Shown piece by piece: positions 1 through 8,283 of a stretch of DNA of 64,000 nucleotides. Every line of letters starts with the position of its first letter. Position 1 is the first letter of the stretch. The DNA is taken from assembly GCF_015355755.1 (NCBI RefSeq), contig NZ_JACVEE010000002.1:1488001-1552000 (forward strand). The letters are read 5' to 3'. The position numbers and the translations under genes are program-made. Source of the DNA: Nocardia sp. XZ_19_385 (lineage in GTDB: Bacteria > Actinomycetota > Actinomycetes > Mycobacteriales > Mycobacteriaceae). The notes beneath the pieces were generated by a model. The model did not search any database. It had not been told where the DNA came from and saw only the letters and a program-made list of their open reading frames with translations.

Positions 1-299
1 CGTTTACGCCGTCGAACGGTGTCCGACGCGCCCGGGCGGCGGAGCCAACGGTGCCGCAGATCGACCCGGATGAGCTCTATCAGGGCTTCGCGGCGCAGCG
101 TCTGCGCGTCGGGTAAGTATTCGGCGATCTGTGGAACATCGGGTGTAGGCTGCCCCGCCGCGACGGCGCGAGCAGCGGATTCCCATGCGGCGGAGAAGGC
201 TTCCACCGCGCCGAAGTCGGCTCTGACCGCGCCTGCGCTGCCGGCGAACGGATCTGAACCGGTGTCGGGACTGGAATTTCTTTCGGGCTCGGCACTCAT
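1..299 (-). CDS. Probable serine/threonine protein kinase, N-terminal part only (runs off the window)
   Basis: The reverse strand is open from an ATG at 299 to the window edge, giving about 99 residues. The first 45 are low-complexity and Ala/Gly-rich. They are followed by a helical segment reading IAEYLPD, then LRREALIELIRVDLRHRW. This pattern resembles the short helical region that precedes the kinase domain in some large bacterial Ser/Thr kinases with C-terminal repeat domains. No kinase motif (P-loop, HRD, DFG) falls inside the window, so the assignment rests only on this region and is tentative. A weak AGGTCC lies about seven bases before the ATG. The gene diverges from the amidase-like gene. 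Confidence 0.5.
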   Translation of the reverse strand, partial: MSAEPERNSSPDTGSDPFAGSAGAVRADFGAVEAFSAAWESAARAVAAGQPTPDVPQIAEYLPDAQTLRREALIELIRVDLRHRWLRRPGASDTVRRRK

Positions 300-482
300 T
301 CTCAGGACCTACTGACTCGGCGGATGTTCACAGTGTCCGCTCTCTCGGTCTGTGGGATGCGCCGGAGAAAAATCTCCGCCACACCCGACGCCATCGTCCC
401 TCGAGCAGTATTCGAAATGATAACTTGCGGCTCTATAGCAATCACCCGATTTCGACTACGAGCGATGGGGGCGATTCAACAC

Positions 483-1898
483 ATGCACAACGAGCGTACG
501 GCGATTGTGGACAACTCGGTTGCCGGGAACTCGGCTTCCGAAGAGGTAATCGCCGGAAACCCTTCCCCTGACAACAACGGCCCCGCTGCGGCGATCGCCG
601 CGGGCGTCCACGAGGCCGCCGTGGCCCCGACCGAGGTGGTCGACACGGCCCTGTGGCGGATCGCTGAGCAGAACCGGAAGACCAACGCCTTCAGCGTCAT
701 CCGCACCGAGCAGGCCAAGACCGAGGCCGCCGACCTGGAGCACCGCTCCGATCTGGAAGAGCTGCCGATGGCGGGCGTGCCCGTCGCGATCGAGCATTCC
801 CTCGCGGTCGCGGGTGAGACGGTACTGGCGGGGTCGGCCGCGGTCGATCCGACCTCGGCGCGGACCGACGATCAGGTGGTCCGGAGACTACGCGCGGCCG
901 GCGCGATCATCGTCGGCCTGACCTCGGTTTCGGAATTGGGCCTCTGGGCGACCACCGACGGCGCGGGGCACATCACCCGAAACCCGTGGAACCCCAAGCG
1001 CACTGCGGGCGGAGCCTCCGGTGGCGCGGCGGCCGCGGTGGCCGCCGGACTGGTACCGGTGGCGCACGGCGCCGACGGATTCGGTTCGGTCCGCATCCCC
1101 GCCGCCTGCTGCGGCGTCTACGGCTTCAAGCCCGGCCGCCATATCGTGCCGAACCTGGACGACTGGTCCGGAATGTCCGAAAACGGGGTCCTGGCAACCA
1201 CTGTCGGCGATGCGGCGCTGATGCTCTCGGTGATGGCGGCCCGCCCGAACCTAGCCGAGGTGGATCCACCCGGACGACTACGCATCGCCCTGGCCGTGGA
1301 TCCACCGTTGCGTTTCCTGCGAGTCGATCGGCAATGGGCCACCGCGGCCCGCACCGCGGCGGCCGTGGCCGCGGCCGCCGGACATCGCGTCGAACTGACC
1401 ACCCTGCCCTACGGCAGCGCCCTGCTGGCGTTGCTCCTGCGCTGGCTGGCCGCCCCACTGCCGGCGGCCGCGCGACTCACTCATCCCGAACGCCTGCAGC
1501 CGCGAACCCGCCAGCACCTCGCACTCGGCCGCCTGGTCCTGCGCCTGCGGCTGGTGCGCCCCGCGCAGATCGATCGAATCGAGGCGCGTTTGCTGGAATT
1601 CTTCGAGCGCTACGACGTCGTGATCACACCGGCGCTGGCCGCGCCGCCACCGAAGGCCCGGGCCTGGAGTGTGCACGGCTGGCTCGCGAATGTGCTGACC
1701 GCCACCCATTTCTCGCCATTCGCCCCGATCTGGAACCTGGTCGGCTGGCCGGCCGCCTCGATCCCGATGGGCCGGCACACGCGCTCGAATACCCCGGTCG
1801 CCGCCCAGCTGGCGGGCCCGCCCGGTAGCGAAGCCACCCTGCTGCGCCTGTCGGCGCAACTGGAAGAACTACGCCCCTGGGCGCGCACGGTGCACTGA
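483..1898 (+). CDS. Amidase-signature-family protein lacking two catalytic triad residues (pseudo-amidase)
   Basis: The 471-residue protein has the amidase signature fold. The usual GVPVAxK motif reads GVPVAIEH (Glu104 where the catalytic Lys belongs). The GGSSGG motif reads GGASGG (Ala178 in place of the bridging cis-Ser, Ser179 retained). The nucleophile motif GSVRIP keeps Ser202. In the family a Ser-cisSer-Lys triad performs amide hydrolysis, so with two members missing this protein is probably not a conventional hydrolase. It could bind a ligand or act by altered chemistry. The ATG at 483 was chosen because a GGGGGCGA stretch precedes it; an in-frame ATG at 465 is possible. The C-terminal third is Leu/Arg-rich and weakly conserved. 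It converges on the LysR gene with four bases between them. Confidence 0.75.
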   Translation: MHNERTAIVDNSVAGNSASEEVIAGNPSPDNNGPAAAIAAGVHEAAVAPTEVVDTALWRIAEQNRKTNAFSVIRTEQAKTEAADLEHRSDLEELPMAGVPVAIEHSLAVAGETVLAGSAAVDPTSARTDDQVVRRLRAAGAIIVGLTSVSELGLWATTDGAGHITRNPWNPKRTAGGASGGAAAAVAAGLVPVAHGADGFGSVRIPAACCGVYGFKPGRHIVPNLDDWSGMSENGVLATTVGDAALMLSVMAARPNLAEVDPPGRLRIALAVDPPLRFLRVDRQWATAARTAAAVAAAAGHRVELTTLPYGSALLALLLRWLAAPLPAAARLTHPERLQPRTRQHLALGRLVLRLRLVRPAQIDRIEARLLEFFERYDVVITPALAAPPPKARAWSVHGWLANVLTATHFSPFAPIWNLVGWPAASIPMGRHTRSNTPVAAQLAGPPGSEATLLRLSAQLEELRPWARTVH

Positions 1899-1902
1899 CG
1901 CG

Positions 1903-2781
1903 TTACTCGCCCGCGGTGGCCGAAAAGCCGCCTGCGGCAGCCCGTCCGGCGAATTCCAGGATGGTCGGGCGGGTGTCGTCGGCGCGCCAGGCCACCGCGA
2001 GCTCGCACGGGGCGAGCCCGGTGACCGGCCGCGCGGTGAGGCCGGGCCAGCGGTACATCGGCACGTTGTTCTCCGCGAGCAGGCAGACGCCGAGCCCGAG
2101 GCCGACCGCCTCCAGCTTGTCCTCGGTGGTGGCCGCTTCGGCGCCGATCTTGGCCTGGCGCCCGTTGCGAGCGTCGTTGCCGAGCCAGAAGTCGCGCACC
2201 GCACCGGCTTCCGAGGGCAGCGCGACGAACGGCTCGTCCAGCAGATCGGCGAACGCGATGCTCTCCTGTTCGGCGAGCGGGTGGTTCTCCGGCAGCAGGA
2301 CCCAGCGCTGTTCGGTGCGCAGCACCTGCCAGCGGTAGCGGTTCTGATCCGGCAGCGGCAGCCACACCAGCGAGAGGTCGGCCTGCCGGCCGGACAGTCC
2401 GCTGGACGGGTCGGTCCAGGATGCGGCGTGCAGGGCCAGGCGGTGGCCGCTGGCGCTTTCCAGATCGTTGAGCAGGCCACGCCCGAGCGCGGATTGGATG
2501 CCGACGCGCAGCACCTCGCCCGCTTCCTGCAGGGAGACGTTGGTGACTTCCCAGAGCTCGAGGATCTTGCGGGCGCCTTCGAGCAGTTCCTTACCGGCGA
2601 CAGTCAGCGCGACACTGCGCTGATTGCGGTCGAACAGGACCACGTCGAGCTGGCGTTCCAGCTGACGAATCTGACGCGAAAGGGTGGGTTGAGCGATGTG
2701 CAGGCGTTGTGCCGCGTTGGTGAAGTGCAGTTCTTCAGCGACGGCGACGAAATACCGCAGGTCGCGCAAATGCGGGTCCAT
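1903..2781 (-). CDS. LysR-family transcriptional regulator
   Basis: The 292-residue protein starts with a typical LysR winged helix-turn-helix (residues about 1-60; LRYFVAVAEELHFTNAAQRL, then QPTLSRQIRQLE). A linker helix follows, then a substrate-binding-like effector domain from about residue 90 to the end. AAGGGG lies just before the ATG. Family members are tetrameric regulators that usually control their own gene and a neighbouring operon in response to a small metabolite. The nearest upstream region is the 370-base gap before the SDR-ALDH operon, which is transcribed in the same direction, so the target is not obvious. The effector is unknown. Confidence 0.9.
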   Translation of the reverse strand: MDPHLRDLRYFVAVAEELHFTNAAQRLHIAQPTLSRQIRQLERQLDVVLFDRNQRSVALTVAGKELLEGARKILELWEVTNVSLQEAGEVLRVGIQSALGRGLLNDLESASGHRLALHAASWTDPSSGLSGRQADLSLVWLPLPDQNRYRWQVLRTEQRWVLLPENHPLAEQESIAFADLLDEPFVALPSEAGAVRDFWLGNDARNGRQAKIGAEAATTEDKLEAVGLGLGVCLLAENNVPMYRWPGLTARPVTGLAPCELAVAWRADDTRPTILEFAGRAAAGGFSATAGE

Positions 2782-3151
2782 AGCCCCTTGCTATCAGAAT
2801 CAGTCCTGAATTTCCAGCCTTATCAGGCCAGAAAGTTCGGATACGGGTACCGAAACAAACGACAGGTTTGTTAGGGACAGCATATTCCCTTGCCAGGTCG
2901 TATGCACCATCGCGTCCGCGAATCGCTGGCATTCCGGTCTCCTGCGGATCGGAAAATGCCTCTTGGACGTGTGACCAGCGGCGATGTGGTCGCAGCGCAA
3001 TGGCCTCGGGGGCTCCGCGAACACCCAGTGACCGGCTGGAAAACGATCGATGAGCGACCGGTGATCAGTGTCCTTGGTACATTGTGAGATTCATCACAAA
3101 TGGTTTGGCGGTGGCTCAAATGAGCCACCGCCGAACCCGAAACTCGACCGC
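2782..3151. other. 370-base intergenic region between LysR and SDR genes
   Basis: No convincing gene is visible. Near the LysR start are CCTGA (2805-2809) and TCAGG (2823-2827), an interrupted dyad of the sort LysR proteins bind. Further out is AACAAAC-GACAG-GTTTGTT (2854-2872). The far end carries the hairpin that probably terminates the SDR gene. The two dyads are only candidates for autoregulatory sites. Confidence 0.5.
3107..3132 (-). terminator. Hairpin terminator after the ALDH-SDR operon
   Basis: A perfect 12-base inverted repeat, GGCGGTGGCTCA then AA then TGAGCCACCGCC, lies 20 bases after the SDR stop codon. No long T-run follows on the reverse strand, which is common in high-GC actinobacteria. 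Confidence 0.7.
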
Positions 3152-3985
3152 TCAGGCGTTGCGCGCGCGGTCCTCGTACGCCTTGCGCTGCTCCGCGTCG
3201 ACATCCTCGAGGAAGGCGTGGCTCGCCCCGAGCGCCCGCGCGATGCCGTCGCCCACGGCCTCCGGCAGCAGCCCGACCACCTGCGAGATGATTCCCGCCA
3301 CCGCGGTCACCCGGACCTTGGACTTCGGCGACACGATCAGCTCCGCGATGGCGTCGGCGATCTCCTCCGGCTCGGCCGGGCGCAGCAGCTTCGGCGCCGT
3401 AACGCCCGCGCCGAGTTCGGTATTGGTCAGCGTCGGCAGCACCGAGGAGAACCGCACACCGGTCTCCCGATACTCCTCGCGCAGGGTGTCGGTGAATCCG
3501 AGCACTGCGTGCTTACTGGCGTTGTATGTCGCGAGCCCCGGAATGTGGGTCTCGCCGGCCAGCGACGCGATATTGATGATGTGCCCGCTGCCCCGCGGCA
3601 GCATCCGGTTCAGCGCCAGCTTGGAACCGAGAATCACGCCGTAGACATTGATGTCGAGAATGCGGCGGGTGATCTGATCCGGCTCGTCGGCCAGCTTGCC
3701 CGTCGGCATGATGCCCGCGTTGTTGATCAGCACGTCGACCGGTCCGACGGTGTGCTCCACCTCGTCCAGGAAAGCCTCGAACGAGGCCGGATCGGTGACA
3801 TCGAGCTTGCCGTACAGGTCGAAATCGCGGGCCGCGCCCGACTCCTTGACGGTGGTCTCATCGATGTCGCCGATCGCGATCTTCGCGCCCAGCGCCTGCA
3901 GCGCGGTGGCCGTGGCCAGTCCGATACCGCGTGCGCCACCGGTGATGACGACGACCTTGCCGCGGATTTTCGTGGCGTCTGGCAT
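3152..3985 (-). CDS. Short-chain dehydrogenase/reductase (SDR family)
   Basis: A 277-residue classical SDR. The NAD(P)-binding motif TGGARGIG is at residues about 15-22, NNAG appears near 90, and the catalytic Tyr-Lys sits in YNASK after a serine in the NIAS region. An acidic residue after the second strand (GDID) suggests NAD preference. Its ATG overlaps the aldehyde dehydrogenase stop codon by one base (TAATG), so translation is probably coupled. The pair suggests alcohol to aldehyde to acid oxidation, the SDR acting on the alcohol and the ALDH on the aldehyde. The C-terminal region after residue 240 is unusual for a short SDR and may aid membrane or partner contact. The substrate is unknown. 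Confidence 0.88.
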   Translation of the reverse strand: MPDATKIRGKVVVITGGARGIGLATATALQALGAKIAIGDIDETTVKESGAARDFDLYGKLDVTDPASFEAFLDEVEHTVGPVDVLINNAGIMPTGKLADEPDQITRRILDINVYGVILGSKLALNRMLPRGSGHIINIASLAGETHIPGLATYNASKHAVLGFTDTLREEYRETGVRFSSVLPTLTNTELGAGVTAPKLLRPAEPEEIADAIAELIVSPKSKVRVTAVAGIISQVVGLLPEAVGDGIARALGASHAFLEDVDAEQRKAYEDRARNA

Positions 3986-5544
3986 TACTTGTCTCCCTTG
4001 AGTTTCAGCAGCGCGGGAATATCGATCCGGCGCAGACCGCGCGCACCCGCGGCCCGCATCGCGCCGAGCGCGAACAGCAGATTGGCCGGCTTGGCCGGGT
4101 ACCAGAACAGTTCCTTCTGCTGGGTCGGCAGGATCGGCTTGGTGATGGCCTGGGCCCGGCAGTACTTGCGTACCCCGTTCGCGCCGCCCCAGCGCGCGCC
4201 GACACCGGACTGTCCCCAGCCGCCCATCGGCAGCGCGTAGCTGAACAGGTTGGAGAAGACGTCGTTGATGTTGACCGCGCCCGCGGTCAGCTGGCGGGCG
4301 ACGCGCTCGCCACGATCCTTGTCGCCGGTCCACACCGAGGCCGACAGCCCGTAGATCGAATCATTGGCCAGCCGAACGGCTTCCGCCTCGTCGGCCACCT
4401 TGACCACCGGCAGGGTCGGGCCGAAGGTCTCCTCGATGATGCAGGACATGGTGTGGTCCACATCGACCAGCACGGTCGGCTCGAAGAAGGTGCCCTGCCC
4501 GGTGCGTTTGCCGCCGGTCAGCACCTTCGCCCCGGCCGCGACGGCCTCCTCGACGTGCCGCTGCACGATGCTCACCTGGTTCTCGTTGGCCAAAGCGCCT
4601 ACGTCATGGGCGATTTCGCGGCCATCGATGCCCTGGCGCAGCGCCTTCACGTTCGCGGTGAGCTTGGCGACGAACTCGTCGTAGACCGGGGCCTCGACGT
4701 AGACGCGCTCCACGGAGATGCAGACCTGACCGGCGTTGAACATGCCGCCGAAGGCGATACCGTGCGCGGCCCGATCGATGTCGGCGTCGGCCAGCACGAT
4801 CGCGGGGTCCTTACCGCCCAGCTCCAGGCTGTACGGGACCAGTCGCTCGACGCAGGCGGCGGCGATCTTCTTGCCGGTCGCGGTCGACCCGGTGAACTGG
4901 ATGTAGTCGGCGTTGCCGACCACCGCGGCGCCCGTCGCGCCCGCGCCGGTGACCACCGCGAGGACCGGCGGCGCGCCGATTTCGGCCCAGCCCCTTGCCA
5001 ATTCGAGCGCCGAGAGCGGCGTCACCTCGGACGGCTTCAGGATGACCGCGGCGCCGGCGGCGAGCGCCGGGATCACGTCCATGATCGGCATGGCCAGCGG
5101 GAAGTTCCACGGGGTGATCACGCCGACCACCGGGTACGGCTTGTAAGTGATGGTGAGTTTCTTGACCCGGGCCAGCGGGCTGTGCGGCGACGGATGATCG
5201 TCGGTGAGGAACCCACCGGCACGGCGCGCGTAGTAGCCGATCAGATCGCAGCCGAAGGCCGGATCGATGAGGGCGTCCGCGCGCGGCTTGGAGGTCTCCG
5301 ACTGCAGTACGTCGGCCAGGCGTTCGGTGTTGTCGATCAGCCAGTCCTGCAGCTTGAGCAGCCACTCCTTACGGCCGTCGGGGCCGATGGCCTCCCACTC
5401 CGGCTGGTACAGCCGCAGCTCGCGCACCGTGGCGGCGACCTCGTCGGCGGACTGGACGGGCACGGTGCCCACCAATTCACCGGTACCGGGGTTGTGTACC
5501 TCGATGACGGAGGGGGCTTCGGTTTTCGATTCGGTATTGGTCAC
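3985..5544 (-). CDS. NAD(P)-dependent aldehyde dehydrogenase
   Basis: The 519-residue protein has all ALDH superfamily landmarks. PWNFPL is near 145, KPSE near 170, the general base Glu241 lies in LELGGK, and the nucleophilic Cys275 in FNAGQVC. Family members oxidise aldehydes to acids through a thiohemiacetal. The tail of about 30 residues beyond the usual core is positively charged (RRIDIPALLKLKGDK). It heads the two-gene operon with the SDR and diverges from a PucR-type regulator gene, its likely controller. The sequence resembles succinate-semialdehyde/benzaldehyde-type ALDHs, but the specific substrate cannot be read from it. Confidence 0.92.
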   Translation of the reverse strand: MTNTESKTEAPSVIEVHNPGTGELVGTVPVQSADEVAATVRELRLYQPEWEAIGPDGRKEWLLKLQDWLIDNTERLADVLQSETSKPRADALIDPAFGCDLIGYYARRAGGFLTDDHPSPHSPLARVKKLTITYKPYPVVGVITPWNFPLAMPIMDVIPALAAGAAVILKPSEVTPLSALELARGWAEIGAPPVLAVVTGAGATGAAVVGNADYIQFTGSTATGKKIAAACVERLVPYSLELGGKDPAIVLADADIDRAAHGIAFGGMFNAGQVCISVERVYVEAPVYDEFVAKLTANVKALRQGIDGREIAHDVGALANENQVSIVQRHVEEAVAAGAKVLTGGKRTGQGTFFEPTVLVDVDHTMSCIIEETFGPTLPVVKVADEAEAVRLANDSIYGLSASVWTGDKDRGERVARQLTAGAVNINDVFSNLFSYALPMGGWGQSGVGARWGGANGVRKYCRAQAITKPILPTQQKELFWYPAKPANLLFALGAMRAAGARGLRRIDIPALLKLKGDK

Positions 5545-5666
5545 GCTTGTTCTCCCACTGCGTTGTGCTGAACCCGCTAAGCACTGTGCTTCAACTCACT
5601 GGTATATGATCGTGGCACAATTCGGCCGGACGTTCTTGGCTCAATCTGTCAACAGCCGTGGCCTGT

Positions 5667-5685
5667 TTTGTACTCTGAGTACAAA
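5667..5685. promoter_or_regulatory. Perfect 19-base palindrome, candidate operator
   Basis: TTTGTACTCTGAGTACAAA has two nine-base arms around one central T. It sits ten bases before the ATG of the PucR-type gene, just ahead of its GGAGG, and in the ALDH promoter region on the other strand. Its position suggests autoregulation and control of the divergent ALDH-SDR operon. The binding protein is inferred, not known. Confidence 0.6.
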
Positions 5686-5695
5686 TGGAGGCGTA

Positions 5696-6982
5696 ATGCG
5701 GCCGGGGCCGAACAGCGAGGTGGTCCGCGAATGGCTGACCGAGTACGTCTTCGAGACGATGCGCACCGAGTCGCTGGAGCAGCTGGTCGACCGGCTCAAT
5801 TCCGCCATCATCGCGCGCGTTCCGGAACTCGCCGATCGCGATATGCGCCGCGACCTCACCGCCAGCACCCGGGCGCACGCCCGCGCCATGCTGCCCGGAT
5901 TGACCAGTGACACTTTCGAATTCACGATCCCGGAGGAGGCGCACGCCCTCGCGCGCACCATCGCCCGGCGCGGTTTCGAGCTGCGGCTGCTGCTGCGGAT
6001 CTATCACGTCGGCCAGGACGCCATCCACGACTACATGACCGACGCCATCGATCAGCGGGTGGCGCCGCCCGAGGTCGAGCGCGCGGTGATGATGCGGTTG
6101 TTCGAGCGTTCCTCCCGGTGGGTCGGCACCTCGGTGGAAGTGCTCACCGACACCTATATGGAGGAGCGCGAGCGCGTCTTCCGGGCCGCGCTGAACCGGC
6201 GCACCGAGACCGTGCACGCCCTGCTGGACGCCGATTCCGCCGGCGCGGTGATGGATACCGAGCAGGCCTCGATCCGGCTCGGCTACCGGCTGGCCGGCCA
6301 GCATTTGGCCTTCGTGCTGTGGACCGACGAGCCCGGCGGGGAAATCGCGGGCGAAGGCGAAGCCATCGGATTACTGGACCGGGTGGCCGGACGGCTGGCC
6401 GGGGCACTCGGCAGCGCCCGGGTGCTCACGGTGCCGTCCGGCGCGAGCGGAATGTGGGCCTGGGTCGGCCTGGACGACGCGGCGCAGGCCGCGAAATTGG
6501 CCGAGCCCGGGGAACTTTCGCGCATGGCCGAGCTGGTGGAGGCGCCCGTACGGGTGGCGTTCGGGGTCCCCGCCGCCCAGGTGGCAGGTTTCCGGGACAG
6601 TCATCGGGAGGCGGTCGCGGCCCGGCAGGTCGCCGACCGCGGACCTGTGGGCAGCCGCGTATACGCCTACCGGGCTGTCGAAATCGCCTATCTCGCAGGC
6701 GCCGACGATGCGGCGATGCGTGGCCTGATCGGCCGGGAATTGCGCGCCCTGGCGGGCCGGGACGGCAATGCCGTGCGCCTGCGTGCGACCCTGCACGCCT
6801 ATCTGCAGTGCCACCGCAGCCCCGAGGCTACGGCGAAACTGCTTGGTGTACACAAGAATACGGTCCGCTATCGAATCCAGCGGATCGAAGAGCTGCTGGG
6901 ATACCCGATCGAAGAGCGCAGTCTCGCACTGGAGACGGCGCTGGCTTGTGTGGCCGCGTACGGCCCCGATGTGCTGCCCTGA
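5696..6982 (+). CDS. PucR/CdaR-type transcriptional regulator
   Basis: The 428-residue protein begins at an ATG preceded by GGAGG. Residues about 1-160 form an all-helical sensor-like region (SLEQLVDRLNSAIIARVPEL). Residues about 175-300 resemble the GGDEF-like domain of CdaR/PucR proteins. The last 60 carry the PucR helix-turn-helix (SPEATAKLLGVHKNTVRYRIQRIEE). Family members activate catabolic genes in response to a substrate. The gene is divergent from the ALDH-SDR operon and separated from it by 151 bases with a perfect palindrome, so local control is likely. Its TGA and that of the convergent DUF2277 gene abut as TGATCA. Confidence 0.88.
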   Translation: MRPGPNSEVVREWLTEYVFETMRTESLEQLVDRLNSAIIARVPELADRDMRRDLTASTRAHARAMLPGLTSDTFEFTIPEEAHALARTIARRGFELRLLLRIYHVGQDAIHDYMTDAIDQRVAPPEVERAVMMRLFERSSRWVGTSVEVLTDTYMEERERVFRAALNRRTETVHALLDADSAGAVMDTEQASIRLGYRLAGQHLAFVLWTDEPGGEIAGEGEAIGLLDRVAGRLAGALGSARVLTVPSGASGMWAWVGLDDAAQAAKLAEPGELSRMAELVEAPVRVAFGVPAAQVAGFRDSHREAVAARQVADRGPVGSRVYAYRAVEIAYLAGADDAAMRGLIGRELRALAGRDGNAVRLRATLHAYLQCHRSPEATAKLLGVHKNTVRYRIQRIEELLGYPIEERSLALETALACVAAYGPDVLP

Positions 6983-7240
6983 TCAGGCCGGGGCGTCCCG
7001 GGCCGGAACCCGGCGTAGCGGTTCGGTGGGCGGCGCTACCCGGGTATCGGGTAGGTCGGCCAGCAACTGGGTGGTGGCCGCGGCGATCGCGGCGACGGCC
7101 TTGTCGACAGCCACCTTGGTGGTGCTGCTCAAACCGGAAACACCACCGACCGTCCGCACGTACTGCAGTGCGGCGGCATAGATTTCCTGTTCGGTCGGGG
7201 CAGGTTCCAGGCCACGGAGGAGGGTGATGTTTTCACGCAT
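6983..7240 (-). CDS. DUF2277 family protein
   Basis: The 85-residue protein matches the DUF2277 pattern: it opens MRENITLLRGLEPAPTEQEI and continues AALQYVRTVGG. Family members are small proteins of unknown function in actinobacteria and some other phyla. The usual second-residue Cys (MCRNI) is Arg here. The C-terminus is Pro/Arg-rich. It is transcribed alone and convergent with the PucR-type gene. No function is proposed. Confidence 0.82.
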   Translation of the reverse strand: MRENITLLRGLEPAPTEQEIYAAALQYVRTVGGVSGLSSTTKVAVDKAVAAIAAATTQLLADLPDTRVAPPTEPLRRVPARDAPA

Positions 7241-7405
7241 GCGTGCAGATTAGCCCTCTGCACCCGAATCCGGCAGGGTCAGAATTCAAGATGGGGTAAA
7301 TACTCGGGCCGGTGCCTGCCCTCGGCGGGGATTGCCCGGCGAACACGATGATCGCATTCTCGATAAGACGAGCTCTGGCAGCAATCTTCGGGAACAATCG
7401 GAGGC

Positions 7406-8230
7406 ATGCCTGCCCGCGGGATACCAACCTTGACAACCTTCCCCTACGAAGAGCTCGACAAGCGGGAAGAAGACCATTGGTCCGGGGCCGCAGTATCGGA
7501 TGACGAACTGCGCGCCCTGGCGCTCGGCGGCTTCTACTCGGCCCGCTGGGACGCCTTCCACGATGCGCTGCTGCTCGGCCCGGAGCGCGAACACCCGCTC
7601 GGTGACCGCCGCGAGCTGGCCATCGACACCCTGACCGGCGCCTGGGGCATCACCGACAGCACCGAGGCGCAGGCGTCGATGGAGCAGTTGCTCGACGGTA
7701 TGCACGGCCCGCTCTACGCGCTGGTGCATCCGCTGGTGATGGCCTCCATCAATGCCAGCGAGCGGGATCGCTTCGGCGAGCGCGCCGATCGGCACCGGGC
7801 CTTCCTGCGCCAGGTCGGTTCGTTCCGCGGCATGGACAATCCCGAGGCGCTGGTGCGCGATTACGACATCTGGTCCCAGGCCATCAAGATCGGCTTCACC
7901 GACCACCTGTCCAAGCCGCTGCCCACCGATATCCACGCCTGGGATCTGGCCCGCGTCGTGGCGGTAGCCCGCATGGCCTTCACCGCCGGCTACCTCGAAG
8001 CCGATGTGGCGTGGGCCTATCTGATGCGTGCGCTGCCCATCGCACAGCGCAAATACAAGAACTGGCGGCAATTCGGCGATGCCTACCTGACCGGCTGGAC
8101 GTACTGGCAGGCTTGCGAGGATCTGGCCGAACTCAAGAACGGCGGCGTCGACCGCCGAATGGAGTTGCTACGCCTGTGGACTCGCCCGACCAGTCCCTGG
8201 CGCCGCGTCCAGCTCAACGACCCGGCCTGA
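7406..8230 (+). CDS. DUF1266 domain-containing protein
   Basis: A 274-residue soluble protein. The C-terminal half has the DUF1266 signature: WDLARVV, a GYLEADVAW segment, and KYKNWRQFGDAYLTGWTYW. The N-terminal half gives DELRALALGGFYSARWDAF and TLTGAWGI. The family is of unknown role and common in both bacteria and phage-defence-like neighbourhoods; no such partners are seen here. A GGAGGC precedes the ATG. A strong hairpin terminator follows. Confidence 0.8.
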   Translation: MPARGIPTLTTFPYEELDKREEDHWSGAAVSDDELRALALGGFYSARWDAFHDALLLGPEREHPLGDRRELAIDTLTGAWGITDSTEAQASMEQLLDGMHGPLYALVHPLVMASINASERDRFGERADRHRAFLRQVGSFRGMDNPEALVRDYDIWSQAIKIGFTDHLSKPLPTDIHAWDLARVVAVARMAFTAGYLEADVAWAYLMRALPIAQRKYKNWRQFGDAYLTGWTYWQACEDLAELKNGGVDRRMELLRLWTRPTSPWRRVQLNDPA

Positions 8231-8244
8231 CCCGGATATAAGGA

Positions 8245-8278
8245 AGCGCCGCGCGGAATCCGCGCGGCGCTTCTCTTT
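8245..8278 (+). terminator. Rho-independent terminator between convergent genes
   Basis: A GC-rich stem AGCGCCGCGCGG, loop AAT and CCGCGCGGCGCT are followed by TTCTCTTT. It terminates the DUF1266 gene and may also serve the convergent gene ending at 8284. Confidence 0.85.
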
Positions 8279-8283
8279 GTCTG

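Noticed and set aside
19..315. A 98-codon forward frame at the left edge
   Set aside because: The reverse frame is open to the edge and has a coherent helical sequence. The forward one is Ser/Arg/Ala-rich without motifs.
4453..5571. A forward frame opposite the aldehyde dehydrogenase
   Set aside because: The ALDH motifs, including the catalytic Cys and Glu, are intact on the reverse strand. The forward product is Gly/Arg/Asp-rich shadow sequence.
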